64,000 nucleotides of DNA. Origin: Hysterangium stoloniferum (lineage: Eukaryota; Basidiomycota; Agaricomycetes; Hysterangiales; Hysterangiaceae). Below are positions 1 through 11,453 of this stretch, piece by piece. Numbering within the stretch: position 1 is the first letter of the stretch; each line of letters opens with the position of its first letter. The stretch lies in the NCBI GenBank assembly GCA_015178975.1, contig WHVD01000116.1:62001-126000 (forward strand), given 5' to 3'. Position numbers and translations under genes: made by a program. The notes under the pieces are model-generated. The model had not been told where the DNA came from and did not search any database. It saw only the letters and a program-made list of their open reading frames with translations.

Positions 1-2
1 AG

Positions 3-1193
3 GAAGGGAAGGTTGGACGGTTAGAAAAGACACTATATCGAACGATGGATGGGGCAAACAATTGGTGGGGGACATTGGATAAGGAAATGAGTGAGTTAGG
101 CTACTACCGCTCAAAGGCTGATCCGTCAGTGCATTCTTGGCACTCGAATGGCAACACCACTATCACAAGTACCTATACCGATGACACAACTGGGATCTCG
201 TCCTCGAAGGAAGAGGCTGAGTGGGCAAAGGAAGAATTAGGATGGACATACCAAACGAAAGACCTAGGAGACACGAATCTCGTACTAGGGATATGGATCG
301 ATCGAGACAGGGCGCAGGGCACCATTAGAATTTCGCAATGTGCGTACCTAGAACACATCCTCGAACATTTCGGAATGTTAGAATCAAACTCGCGCACAAC
401 ACCGTTACCACCCGGCATTACACTGACCAAGGAACAGGCCCCCCAAACAACTGAGGACTGCGTTTTCATTTCAGACAAACCCTACCGCGAACTATTGGGG
501 TCGATTATGTATGCACAAATAGCGACACGACCAGACCTTTCCTATGCCGTATCAACACTTAGCAAATTCACCTCAAACCCTGGAAAGGCACACTGGAACG
601 CGTTAACGCATGTCCTCCGTTACATCAAGGGGACGCTCGATTACAGTATCACTTACGGGGGTTCACACAAGAACCTCACCCCAATTGGATACATCGACGC
701 AGATTACGCAGGCGACATCGACACGCGTCGGTCATGTTCCGGGTATGTGTTCATACAGGCAGGGGGAACTACTGCTTGGGGCTCAATGTATCAACTGACG
801 GTCGCCCTGTCCACGACAGAAGTGGAATACATGGCCCTTACGCGCGGTATGAAACAGATCCTATGGATGTACTCAGCAATGGACGAAGTGGGGTTCCCAC
901 AACAAAAACCAGTTGTCCTGTATAACAATAACTCGGGTGCAGTCCTACTGACCAAAAACACGAAGCACAATACACGTGTCAAACACATCGACATACGCTA
1001 TCACTATATACCGGAACGTGTGGAGGGAGGAGATATCGAAGTACACCACATCCCATCTAGCAGCAACCTCGCGGATACGTTCACAAAGCCACTGGCCAGA
1101 GTGCTCTTCCACAACATTGTGTCGAACTACGACTCTGCGAGGGCGCACCGAGCCAGGGGGAGTGTTGAAATAGGCTCGTGCGCCCAAGCTTAA
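3..1193 (+). CDS. Ty1/copia polyprotein, C-terminal reverse transcriptase and RNase H (5' end outside window)
   Basis: The frame is open from base 3, so the ATG at 45 is internal and the protein continues upstream of the window. It shows the copia order: end of the palm with the YTDD catalytic box near 175-190, then the DLGDTNLVLGI thumb region, YRELLGSIMYAQIATRPDLSYAV, and an RNase H domain with YIDADYAGD, LSTTEVEYMAL and the closing KHIDIRYHYI and LADTFTKPLAR motifs. These are standard copia signatures. No internal stop is seen over 397 codons, so this is the best preserved retroelement coding region here. A purine-rich tract (AGCCAGGGGGAG) directly precedes the 3' LTR at 1163, so the last codons lie inside the LTR. 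Whether the element is complete cannot be judged from this window. Confidence 0.93.
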   Translation, partial: EGKVGRLEKTLYRTMDGANNWWGTLDKEMSELGYYRSKADPSVHSWHSNGNTTITSTYTDDTTGISSSKEEAEWAKEELGWTYQTKDLGDTNLVLGIWIDRDRAQGTIRISQCAYLEHILEHFGMLESNSRTTPLPPGITLTKEQAPQTTEDCVFISDKPYRELLGSIMYAQIATRPDLSYAVSTLSKFTSNPGKAHWNALTHVLRYIKGTLDYSITYGGSHKNLTPIGYIDADYAGDIDTRRSCSGYVFIQAGGTTAWGSMYQLTVALSTTEVEYMALTRGMKQILWMYSAMDEVGFPQQKPVVLYNNNSGAVLLTKNTKHNTRVKHIDIRYHYIPERVEGGDIEVHHIPSSSNLADTFTKPLARVLFHNIVSNYDSARAHRARGSVEIGSCAQA

Positions 1194-1432
1194 GTTACAC
1201 CCAAGCTTAAGTTTAAACTAACGCAATGTTACAAAATAACACTGTCCCATCCCATATCAAGCTTATATGACAGTGCCAAGCCATACCGTACCTTAGAACA
1301 CATATGTCGTACGTCAACCAAAGTATATTTAACTATGACAGTTACACATCCATACCTCAGTCGAATCACCCTTTACGTGTCGACTGAGGTACGTTATTAT
1401 CTTCTTGATTGTAGCCATAATAGCTTAACAAA
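1163..1432 (+). mobile_element. 3' LTR of the copia element (right end uncertain)
   Basis: The LTR begins TGTTGAAATAGG immediately after a polypurine tract, as in copia elements. No second LTR is available to fix the other end. TTAACA at about 1427-1432 is one candidate. An AT-rich stretch that could hold a promoter lies near 1300-1330. Confidence 0.55.
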
Positions 1433-1512
1433 AGCATTCCATAGTATATTTGTTATAGGTAACAAATATAGTCGAATCACCCTTTACGTGTCGACTGAGT
1501 ATATTTGTTATA
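1358..1512. repeat. Pair of hairpin-forming repeats
   Basis: A 30-base motif running from AGTCGAATCACC to GTGTCGACT occurs at about 1359-1387 and again at 1470-1498. Each copy has inverted ends (AGTCGA and TCGACT). The second copy is framed by another inverted pair, TAACAAATATA on the left and TATATTTGTTA on the right. TATATTTGTTA / TAACAAATATA also pair around 1445-1470. The region can therefore fold into several alternative hairpins. Confidence 0.7.
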
Positions 1513-1559
1513 TGACCAACAGGATAATTTTCAGAATAGCAAATATTCGACATGGTAGA

Positions 1560-3180
1560 TGGGACAAGAGAAATAGTTGGGCCTGCTCAGGTCAGGTCAC
1601 GGAAGGAAATAAGTGTACAGATCGGCTGGTTGATTGAAACCCCTACTCTTGGCGCTAATACTCATGCTGTGGGAAAGCAGCACAGCAAATGGTTCTAGGT
1701 TGGGAGTCTGCGACACGTTCCTTGAGGAAATTACAAACCCTCCAGCTCAAATTGTTGAGATATATTGCTCAGAGTATGACATAGCCTTTAAGGGTGGCAA
1801 GGGTACTATTGGAACAATGCAGTTGCTGTTGTTCCGGGAACCGGAATATTTATATTCTAAACAGTGAATTTAGTAGCAGTAGTTAGTTGTATTCTTCAAG
1901 GAAATTTATCATCCCCTTCATCCGCATGAACACCTGCGGTATATTTTCGACAGGAATAATTTCAATTAATGTCAATCTGCAACTATATTCATTGAAGAAA
2001 AAGGGAAGATGAAGAACAAGACCAAATGATATCCCAATGTTCTCCAGAACTGGCATACCCAACTCATGTGGCGTAAGGAAGCCTGATGGATGATGAACTT
2101 GAGGGCTGTGACAGAAACATGGGCTTGAATATATCATTAAGTCAGGCCTCGGCGCTAGACCCCAGTCATAATTCCGACAGAATTTCGAAATCATTTGGCT
2201 TCGGGGGTGAATAAGGATATTTAAATCATTTTTGTATTAAGGCCAATTTGCAATGGTGTTCATTAAAGGGGGTTCTCTTTTGGTTCTCCAGGCCACGTGT
2301 ACCCGATTGATATGGCGTGAGGAATGGGCAGCAGCCCAATGGCCTAATCCCACTGATGGACTATCAACTCGAGCCCCAAAAAACTCCTTGACACTTGTAC
2401 AATCAATTACAATGATATAGGACTTCCCCGATAGACCACATGACACTCATATCTCAGAGTCGCAAGGGTGGAACAAGCACCATTCAGATGCCATCACAGA
2501 GATATCTTTGGGGATCTAAAACGTTATAAAAACTGCTCCCACTCAGTCTCAGTGTAGATTAAATTGTTATCAACCACCTTAGGCGTAGAAACAAAGAACA
2601 GTGAGTTATGAGAATTTCACCTTTGTCCTAGTGTACAAGGAGTATTTCTTAGAATTAACAATACATGCACATGGATCTCTCAATGGAAGAGAAAGACTCC
2701 TATACTACAGTACTGCAATGAATCGAGTTGTCCCTCGAGCGCGAGTGTAAGTATCCGCTCCATCTCCTTGGCAGTTCAATATAGCTAATGTTCCTCCAGT
2801 AAGTACCACATGCTCCAAAGAAGCCAGCGAGAATGAAGTAGTACCAAGTTGCTCAGGCAACCCACCGTTTTATATTTCTGAACCATGTACTGTACCAATT
2901 ATGCTGTTCTACTCCCCTTCCTTTCCTGTAACACTCAACCCTGTTAGTTGTTCAGACCCATATGTACTCATATGTACTTACCGTAGCATTATCTGTGTGT
3001 TGGAAATCTACCACCGCTGCTCAGTTGAGTTTGAGTCCGAGTCTGAGTTTGACCACTCCTGGAGACTCTATCTCTATCTATCTTATGTTATAACACTAGT
3101 ATCTGCATCCCCTATCGTAATTTATGAGATTTATGCTTTCTGACTTCCTATTGTCTGATTGAATGCTAAATTTTAGTCCA
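1560..3180. other. No gene recognised
   Basis: Only short frames occur. Two minus-strand frames at 1883-2194 and 2237-2446 have plausible composition and could be decayed exons of one gene, but I recognise no motif and see no convincing splice sites. Nothing else is supported. Confidence 0.4.
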
Positions 3181-3184
3181 AGAC

Positions 3185-4022
3185 TTGCCTAACTCTGCGG
3201 ATGCAATTGTGAAGCGCACACCATTTTCCTCAGCCAAACTGCCTACATCAACAAGAAATGTTGATTTGGCATCTCCGAAGTGTAGCTCAGTCACAACTCT
3301 GCTTCTTGTTTCTCATGACCTCACTCTTGCTCTATCTGAATCACCAAAAATTGAAGAAGAGTGTACAGAGTACACTGCTTATGCTGGTAACAATCTTCAT
3401 TTCTTGCAGATCATTAGGTCAATTCTATATCCAAAGTCGATAAGACCTCATATTCAATTGTCTTTCAGTCTCTTTGGTCTCTTTGGTGGAAACACTAGGA
3501 AGGCTCATCGCCAAGCAGTAGAGTATATTGTTCACTACTTGCAGGGAAGGGCTGAGGACTTCAAGTTGAAGCTAGGTCGACATGCAACGGCTGCAATTCA
3601 CCTTGTCCATTGGACTGATTCGACATTCACATCATTATATCGTAGATTTATTAATTTGTGACACTGGTAATGTAGTATATTGGCCCCCGAAAAAGTAACT
3701 GACTGTTGCATTTTCAGCTGTCGAAGCTGAGTTACATTGCTGCATTAAGAGCTACACAGCAGATTATTTGGTAATGCTACCGTTTGGGAGACATGGGGTA
3801 TCCACAATTATCAGCAACAATATTGAATGTAGACAACCATGGTTGAATTACACTCATTAGAAACCCTATCAAAAATCCTTGTGCCAATCCCATCGACATC
3901 CGCCACTACTTGATCCATAAATGAGTCCCGAACGATGGGCTGGAACACGTCTCTACAACAGATACGCTTGCGAATATATTCATCAAGGCACTTCTGAGAC
4001 AGAGCTTCTAAAGGTTAAGATA
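3185..4022 (+). pseudogene. Decayed Ty1/copia RNase H region
   Basis: The frame from 3185 to 3661 contains HRQAVEYIVHYLQGRAEDFKL followed by a degraded acidic HWTDST, corresponding to copia H.xA..R.LRYLKGT and the YADSDWAG box. After a stop and frame changes, the sequence from about 3718 reads AVEAELHCCIKS (copia ..TEAEYxAL..). At 3820-4015 it reads weakly as LDN..ITLI.NP, then IDIRHYLIHK and DTLANIFIKAL, the usual end of copia RNase H. The order is right, but stops and frameshifts make it nonfunctional. No LTR could be tied to it. Confidence 0.7.
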
Positions 4023-5147
4023 GTTGAAATCGAACCTTGAAACTCAGAAGGGTAGACACCCTCCTTTCGCGAGATCCTTATTTACTAGTCGGTATAAAAG
4101 CTTACTGTAGATCTAGGGAGTCTAGGAAGTCTAGATAGTGGGTGTAGACATTCCCACCTCCCTAGTGTACATTCTACCAAAAGGGATATTTGTATTTGTT
4201 GTCAAAACGCTGCTGGTCATGGAATGGGTTCGGAGAATATTGAGTACCTCGCTGAGTGGGAGTGTGGGAAATGGAAGCCGGGTTCCATCGACACCCTTCC
4301 ACTCATATAAACCTACATACTCATTAAGGTCGTATCAGTGCAGACTGTACATTATATTACATGCGACAGACGCGACGCACCCAATACTGACGTAGGAAAG
4401 CGATCTCAACATATTTTTTTCAAAACCGAGAAGAAAGAAAGGCATATTATCACTCCAAAAAATTGATTAGGTGAGTTACCAAATGACATGCTGCTAGCAT
4501 CATCGTCAACTTGTGAAATTCACCACATTTTCCCAGTCTATTTACAACGTAGCTGCCCCAATTATAGAGCATTGGCTTAGGGTTTAGGGTTTACAGTTTT
4601 TATGCACTTTCGAGGGTCAATAAAAATATCTTGATGGTGGTATTCATAAGCATGACTAACATACGACAACAGGAAGAAGCTTAAAATTCAGTTGGCATCG
4701 ATCACCCAGAAGATATCATTATCTATTCGTGCCTGAATGGGGCCTATTGCACTCTTGCTACCCGTCAATATGACTCATTAATTTTTTTTGGTGGAAAGAC
4801 AGTCATTTCTTGCCATTGACGTGACAAGAATTGCCTGCTATCGATAAGCTGATTAAGGCTGAGTCAATCCTCCATCAACAGGATTTGGCTATTGGGCTCC
4901 TGTCTATTCCCCACGCCACATCCATTCGGTTTTAATGGATGTTTGCCTTCACATGATGTTTCACCACGTCGCACATGCGCTGCCTCTTTCCCCTGAATGT
5001 CGTTGAAAACGTGTACTGAAATTTTTTTGAAAAGTTTTAACAACAACATAAAAGTTTTTTGCCTTTTTCAGATTGTATAAACCCCAGTGATACCTAATGC
5101 GAATTTGTGTTGGGGGTTTGGGGTCCCAAATTGCCTGTCTAATATAC
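4023..5147. other. No gene recognised
   Basis: AT-rich sequence with no supported coding frame. Two TTTAGGG units sit at about 4576-4594. They are too few to be called a telomeric relic. Confidence 0.4.
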
Positions 5148-5149
5148 AT

Positions 5150-6149
5150 GTAAGGTAGGCGTCACTTTAGTTCAGCACCTTATGTAATCATATTACTAAG
5201 CGCCAAGAGTGGCCAAATTTGCGAATCAAATTTTTGAAAATTTTATTATTAAGTCAAAAAATGAATTGGAGGGTCACTATACAGAGAGTTCTTGAATCTC
5301 TGGGTAATAATCTCTAGGATTTTCATCATTTTCATCATCTGAGTCCAAATCAGGAGCAAGATCTGGTAGAGGTTCTTCCTCAAAGTCATCAAAAAAGCCC
5401 ACCAAGGTGAGAGATCCATCTTCTTCATCCACAATAAATGCTTTCTCATACATCCTTTCATTGCTTTGATCTAGATTGAGAGAAACTGGTTTGCAATTAA
5501 AGTCATCATCATCTGGGACATCCTTGATTGTCACTGAGGGCTTTTTTGTGCCTTGGATCCAAGGTTTTTGATGTGAGATTGTGCAGCTTTAGACTTCTGA
5601 GGCATGGTAGTAGAACTGTGCAACTGCGTGTTTGCTACTGTGCTGCTTATGTAATGTGGCCTGTGATCAAGTGCACAGCTTACTGCACAAGTACATGTGC
5701 AACTATACCCTCTTTTTCTTAGGAGAATTTTTATGTAAGTAATATAGGTACATATATTTGAATTTAATACAACCATGTACTAATTTAATACAGTTTTCTT
5801 TTCCAATTTTAGGCCTTGAAACAAGGCTGCCCAATATATCACATGATGATTATGTAAGTGGCCAATACTGACACTGTCGAAATTTTGAAAATCTCAGAAT
5901 TACATGGAAATGCATTTTTAAGCATTCAGAGACTCAAAAAAAAAGTCAAAATTCGTAAGTCCTACTACTTGGCAAGGGTGAATTATCTTTCAAGTTTTAA
6001 ACCTGAGAACTGGAGGAATGGATCCCAACTCCACTTCCCTGGGCTTTAATTACAGATTATCTATGTTGTGGAAGCACAGAAAGGAGTGCGAGCAGGTCAC
6101 TCTTTTGCTTACATAAACAGGTGCCAAACTAAAGTGACGCCTACCTTAC
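5150..6149 (-). mobile_element. Non-autonomous 1000-bp DNA transposon with 30-bp TIRs
   Basis: The left end begins GTAAGGTAGGCGTCACTTTA and the right end is its reverse complement. Over 30 bases the two ends differ at only two positions. The flanks read AT at 5148-5149 and 6150-6151, a possible 2-bp target duplication. Inside is only a short acidic protein fragment on the minus strand and AT-rich filler, so the copy cannot encode a full transposase. The superfamily cannot be fixed from the ends alone. Confidence 0.8.
5277..5605 (-). pseudogene. N-terminal fragment of a putative transposase inside the 1000-bp TIR element
   Basis: The fragment starts at an ATG on the minus strand (MPQKSKAAQSHIKNLGSK) and stops after about 24 codons. 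A second frame then continues with an acidic tail rich in D and E (5534 down to 5277). The switch lies at a run of six A at about 5546-5551. One missing A there would explain it. Short basic N-termini followed by acidic tracts are common on mushroom DDE transposases, but no catalytic domain is present. Function is inferred only from its position between TIRs. Confidence 0.5.
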
Positions 6150-6290
6150 ATCCTTCGTTTTCCCACGGAATGAACACTAGCGCCAAAAACAGGCTCCAAA
6201 CCAACCACTGAGTCACGAGTCACGATCCACAGGCTTGCTTCTGTGACCTAGACTGATCAAGAGCTACTGTTGATATTTTTCCGTCGAACC

Positions 6291-8464
6291 ATGTCGAACA
6301 TTTGCCATAAGGGAAATTCTCCTATCGGTCACTACGATACACACCACACGAGAGAAGACATGAACATGCAGTTTGCCTCCAAGGCCACTGTTGTCATAAG
6401 CCTCTTTGAAAATAATTTCAAAGTCCATCAAGCATCCTTTCAAGCATATCGCTCATGGAATGATGATAGAACAGCCATTTTGAGGACTAATTATGGGTTA
6501 ATCGTGGGTGTTTTTGATGGTATGTGCACATAGCGACTCGTTTTGCCACACCAGTTTGTTGAAATAAGGAATGACGCCAGGTCATTATGATGGCATGGTA
6601 TCAGAATATGCCTCTAAAAATCTAATGAAAGAAGTTGACAGGCAGATCTCTGCTGTAATTGCCGAGGGTCCAACCACGCTCCACAATATTATTCCCACTT
6701 GTCTTGTCCACACCATTCAGGAGTTTGATGCAACACTTCATCAAACTATGATCGAAAAAATGCATGCAATGGATTCAAAGTCATGGAGTGAATGGACCAA
6801 GGATGATATCCTGCGTTTTTTGGAAATGTGTTACGACCATGTCGCAACCCTATCAGTCCCAAGGTTATCGCCACTTATCAACATTTTCAAGTCACCACTT
6901 CGGAAACCATTGGCCCCCAAAGCTGACATATGTTTTCGCGATGATCAAACTTTGTTTACACCTACGTCAAAATAACTCATATTGTCTGGTTAAACTTTTG
7001 ATATGTCCCTTTTATTATGTTGATCCGTTCAATCCTATGTTTCACATATGTCTATCTATATTTGTAGTCCTTGAACTATTTCCTTTTATCGTAATTCTGC
7101 TCTCGGTTATCATCGGCCTCCGAACTAATCATAAACTTCCCATTCCTAGTCAAGCTTATTGTTAATACCGTTTTCTGCCCTTCTCCCCGTTAGTATTTTC
7201 TAGATGTCTGTTACTTGTATATGAACCCGCTGTAGTTGTAGTTACTAGGCAATCAGAATATCGACTTAGAATACCCTCATACATCTGTAACAGTCTCATA
7301 CTAAGAATCCCCCCATCTGCCTTCGCGTGCGCTCACCCACTCCCAGCCCCAACCCCTTGGCCTGACGCTCGACTTGTTCTTCGGTCCCAATCGGTATCTC
7401 GCTGAAAGGAACTCTTTAGGATTAGTCTTCGTCTGTCTGAACTCTAAGGACACCCTACGGATATTTGCGAGGGCGCAGCACATAAGCTGAAGCCAAGTCC
7501 TTCCGATCGGTCCCTGTCGGCCACCGACATTAGTCAGTTTTCAGTTCTTAACAAAATGGGGGGAATGAACGAGCATGATCCTTATCCCATTATGAGGTGT
7601 GCCTGTGCTGGATCGACTGCTTTAATTGCCATCATTATATTAGCAAGGGATCATACTGATGAGCCTAATATGTGGGTTGCTTCCCTTGGGGACTCTGAAG
7701 GATGTGAGTCTTGTCTTCTTTCAATGGGGTGGTGTGTAACATCGTCCTTGGTAGTTCTCGGTCGCATTGTTGACAGTAGTTGGACTGCCACCCCTTTAAA
7801 TGATTTGCACAATATGCACAACCCCGCTGAAGTTCAATGTCTTCAGGAAGAACATCCTGACGAGGATGATCTAATTATAGACCATCGGACCAAGGGTTCA
7901 CTTGGGGTCACACGAGGTAAGCATGCAACGGCAACATGCTACTGGACTAGATCCATATGACACGTTTTAGCACTTGGGGATGCAATTCTCAAGGTCCCTA
8001 TTGATCTCGCCAAGGTCCTAAGCATCATGTGGGACTGTCCAGTTCATCCTGACAAGACTGATCGGTGGGGACAACAAAGGCATGCACCTCCTTATATCTC
8101 TTCGATGCCTTCTGTCACGCATTTCTCTATCCAAAAAGGAGATATGCTTGTTTTTTCCTCAGATGGATTGCGATCCTCACTTACGGAGAAAGGAGTACCT
8201 GACCATGACATAGGGGAGATGATCATGTCTATCACTGGCATGGATTTTCTGGATGCTGAAGCTTTGATATCGTATGAAAAGGCCATAGGCCATCATTCCT
8301 TTATACCTTCTGTAGACATTGATAATGTCGCGGATAGAGTGATTTGGAACGTATTGTTCGGTATGGATAATGATTGTATGGCCAGGGAAACTATGGCCAA
8401 GATGAACAGCCATGGTCAGTATTTATGGGATGACATATCCCTAGTTGTTGTTCATCTTACATAA
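6291..8464 (+). pseudogene. PP2C-type Ser/Thr protein phosphatase gene, split by a solo LTR
   Basis: PPM/PP2C enzymes are metal-dependent phosphatases. The exons carry the family blocks in order: LIVGVFDG, then HYDG after an intron at 6520-6580 (GTATGT..CAG), CAGSTALIA, WVASLGDSEG, VTRALGDAILK across an intron at 7917-7970, DMLVFSSDGL, and a final DDISLVVV before the stop at 8464. A further intron is likely near 7704-7776, but its length leaves a one-base phase problem. The start is the ATG at 6291. The coding exon is broken at 6828 by a 725-bp LTR. Joining across one copy of the target duplication restores the frame exactly (LRFLEM to GGMNEH). The rest of the gene is well kept, so the insertion looks fairly recent. 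It may be a true host gene or a member of an expanded family. Confidence 0.85.
6829..7553 (+). mobile_element. Solo LTR inserted in the PP2C coding exon
   Basis: The element starts TGTTACGAC and ends TTCTTAACA. It is flanked by a perfect 5-bp duplication AAATG (6824-6828 and 7554-7558). It contains the core CATAAGCTGAAGCCAAGTCC at about 7481-7500, which recurs in four other LTRs of this window. No internal retroelement genes are present, so it is a solo LTR. Confidence 0.93.
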
Positions 8465-8545
8465 TTTACTTTTTATATGTAATAAATAGTCAGTCTTTAC
8501 TGTTTGAAGTAAAACTTACAAAAATCTTCCATTTATATAATAAAT

Positions 8546-9050
8546 CTACCCAAAACAATCAATTAACACACTTACCAAAGACGAATATACTTTATAAAAG
8601 CTTAAGGTAAGCTCTAAATGATACCTATTGCAGAGGGTAGGGCCACCACCACCTTTCAAGATAGACTCATCCAAATTAACACCCAGTGATGTAAATGCAA
8701 GTGCATTATTATAGGCATGAATATTCTTGAGAAATTCCCTGCCATTCTCCAGGAGAGACCTTAGAGTCTGAGGGACTGGTTCAAGTATTGGAAGAGACAC
8801 CTTTCTTGTCCTGCAACACTTGCCAAATTTTGGATGTGTCTTAGAGCTATTTGAGATATCCTGATCCATGCAGTGTAAAGCTTCACAGTCTTAACACTGT
8901 ATATCCATATGTCCCAAATCATGTCTTAGAAACCTGTCCTCCACAACTGGTTGCCATCCAATGGGTAATTGTGGAATGGGAAGTGGCAGTAGAGACATGA
9001 CTTCAGGCTGTGGAATGGCTGCATGGCAGTAGTTAAATAGGCCAAAAACA
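8546..9050 (-). pseudogene. Helitron N-terminal region, fragment
   Basis: Reading down the minus strand, the sequence gives RHDLGHMDIQC, CEALH, SKTHPKFGKCC, then LPQTL..LL-type residues, and finally YNNALAFTSLGVNLDE followed by GGGGPT. This is the region ahead of the Helitron Rep domain in fungal Helitrons (Cys-rich finger, then the NALAFTSLGV block). It then breaks off at about 8546. The Rep and helicase parts are absent, so the fragment cannot transpose. Confidence 0.75.
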
Positions 9051-9099
9051 CAAAAATAAATATTAAATAATTTTGAGCTAAGGAACAGCACCCAAAATA

Positions 9100-9800
9100 A
9101 TATACCAAAAGATTTCTCAAAGGGGAAAGAATGGGTGACAAGGCAAAAAGGTGGCAGAAAGAGGCCAACTATTATAAAATAATTTATTTTAATTTATTAA
9201 ACAAACCAAAAAAATAATCAAAGGCCAGGACTCACCTTGTGCCTTACAAAGAACTCAACAGCAGATGGGGAATATAGAAATTGAGCAGGGAGAGATAGAG
9301 GTGAAAGGATTGAAGCAAAATATACTAAAATAAGCATAGAAAAAGGTATTAAATATTGTATAGCAATGTAAACAGATCATAAACACACCTGAAGACAGTA
9401 TATATCCTTCAGAGAGTCTATTCCCAAATTTAGAGCCAGAGAGAAGTGCAGAAAAAGGCCAATTCTGACTGCATATATATTATTTAATTATTAAAAGGAG
9501 CAGAAATTAATCAAAAGCCAAGACTCACCTCGTACCTTAAGAAAACAGCCAAAAGATGAGGGATAATACACCAATTGAGAAGTGAAAGGTAGATAGAGAG
9601 GGATTGAAGCAAAAGATATTAAAATGGCCTAAAAAAGCATAGAAAAAGAGATTAAATATTATATAGCAGTGTAAATAGATCACAAACACACCTGAAGACA
9701 GTGTATGTATATCCTTCAGAGAGTCTATTTCCAAATTCAGAGCCAGAGAAAAGTGTGGAAAGAGACCAATTATGGCTGCATACATATTATTTAATTATTA
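9100..9800. repeat. Tandem duplication of about 300 bp upstream of the Helitron fragment
   Basis: Two units (about 9200-9494 and 9495-9800) align over most of their length, with a third partial unit at 9100-9195. Landmarks recur about 293-303 bases apart: GACTCACCT at 9229 and about 9523, and ACACCTGAAGACAGT at about 9385 and 9688. On the minus strand both landmarks read as splice donors (AGGTGAG and AGGTGTG). The unit therefore looks like an exon with its flanking introns copied in tandem. Confidence 0.75.
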
Positions 9801-10799
9801 AAAAAGCAAAATTATAATACAATAAATACAGGACTCAACTGCCTTTAATGAGGAACTAATACCTTATGGAATTAGTTCATCCAATCACCACACCTATATC
9901 TTCCATTCCAAGCTCTCTAAAAATACCCACTGACCAGTCCTTCTATAGGCCAATCAGGGGCTATATAATTAACATTTCTCTGATCCTTTTAATTGGCCCC
10001 ATTGGCTTTGAGGTGTGTGACAGCAAATTGTCTCTTTTTGAATTTTGACTGATTTATTTGTTATAAACTGTTGGTATTTTTTGGTAGTTTTGTTAAAGTA
10101 GATTAGGGAGGTGAAGCTCTGAATATTTGATCGACTTTCCTAGGCATTCCAGTGAGTTATTAATTTTTGCTTTCTTAAAAATTTTTAATACATTTCTGTC
10201 TCTTTTTTTACTATTTCTGGCCCAGTTCAGGGCTCTCATATCCTCATAACATATGTACAGGGCTATTCACAGGGCTTATTCAGGTGAGTTTTGTTTTATT
10301 TTGATCATGTTTTTCTTTTTTTTCTTTCTTTTTTTTATATTTTTTAATGTTTTTTTTTTAGGAGACCTTCTGATCCTTTGGTTGGTAGTTCATATATGAT
10401 GATATGCTTGTTATTCTAAGCAAATCTTCTTTTTTCAATGTATTTTCTTATTATTCTGTCACTTTTTTAGGTTCTTTTACTCATTGCAGATAGGTAAGAG
10501 ATGATACAGTTATTATTTTATCTTTCCAATGCTTTTGGACTAGGCTAAGAATATCAGACATGTTCCAAGTGAGTATTTAAATGATATCTTCATATTTGGC
10601 ATGTTTTTTGATACCTGGAACTCCTCAAATGCAATTCACAAGGGATTTTATAAAGGTATGTTTACAACCTTTTCTATGGTTACTTGGTATTGACTAAGTA
10701 TTATCAGGTTTCACTTTGTTGCCTATTGGTGGCTTGGATGGTAATGTAAGTCTATCATATTTTCCATTCAATGCTTAATCTATCCACTATTTTAGAGAC
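9801..10799. other. AT-rich region without a supported gene
   Basis: Poly-T and TTTTTTAG tracts at 10310-10490 resemble intron 3' ends. The sequence just downstream is Helitron coding, so small upstream exons are possible, but none can be proved. Confidence 0.35.
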
Positions 10800-11453
10800 C
10801 TACCTTCTGAACTTTCTACACCTGAATGCAATCAGCAGAATGTATATCCTGAGAACCATCAGCAGCATTTGGTGATGACCCCACATACTGAGCATCACCT
10901 GAGACATAGTGGTGTTTCTCAGCAGAATACTATTCTTGCTCCTATACCATTTCTCTTCCCCCTCCTGCTAATCCTCCACCTAGAAATCAGCAGGATCCAT
11001 TTGCTATTGTTGGATCATCATGTAATACAGATGGTCCAGTTAATCCTCTGGCTATCAATCAGCAGGATCTATTTGCTGTTGCTGGATCATCACATAATAT
11101 AGATGGTCCTACTCTTACTCATGACACTGCTGTAGCTAATATATGTGCATAATTGGCAGATGGACCACAGATTGCATCATCATCTACTGCATTGCAGCAT
11201 CCTGTTGCAATGGGCAGAAGGGAAGTAAGAGACTTATTTGATCAGGCTGCTAAGGTCCCTGCACCTTCCCTCTTGATTATAGAAGGTTATGGGGGGGGAA
11301 TGTAGCTCCACCTCTTCCTAAATTGTCACCTCATATTGGCAGAAGTGCAGTCACTGATTTACAAGTTCAGGCAGCTGCCCTTCCATTACAACAGGCACCT
11401 TCCCAGAATCCTCAGATTATTCCTGCTCCTCAGATCTTACCTTTAGATCATGC

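Noticed and set aside
4576..4594. Two TTTAGGG units resembling telomere repeats
   Set aside because: Too short, and no array or subtelomeric context. Chance in AT-rich sequence is likely.
5531..5776. Gene starting at 5776 on the minus strand
   Set aside because: The first 57 codons are AT-rich and unlike protein. The fragment starting at 5605 is the only supported part.
6571..6975. Frame running from the PP2C exon into the LTR
   Set aside because: The part after 6828 is LTR sequence, as proved by the AAATG duplication.
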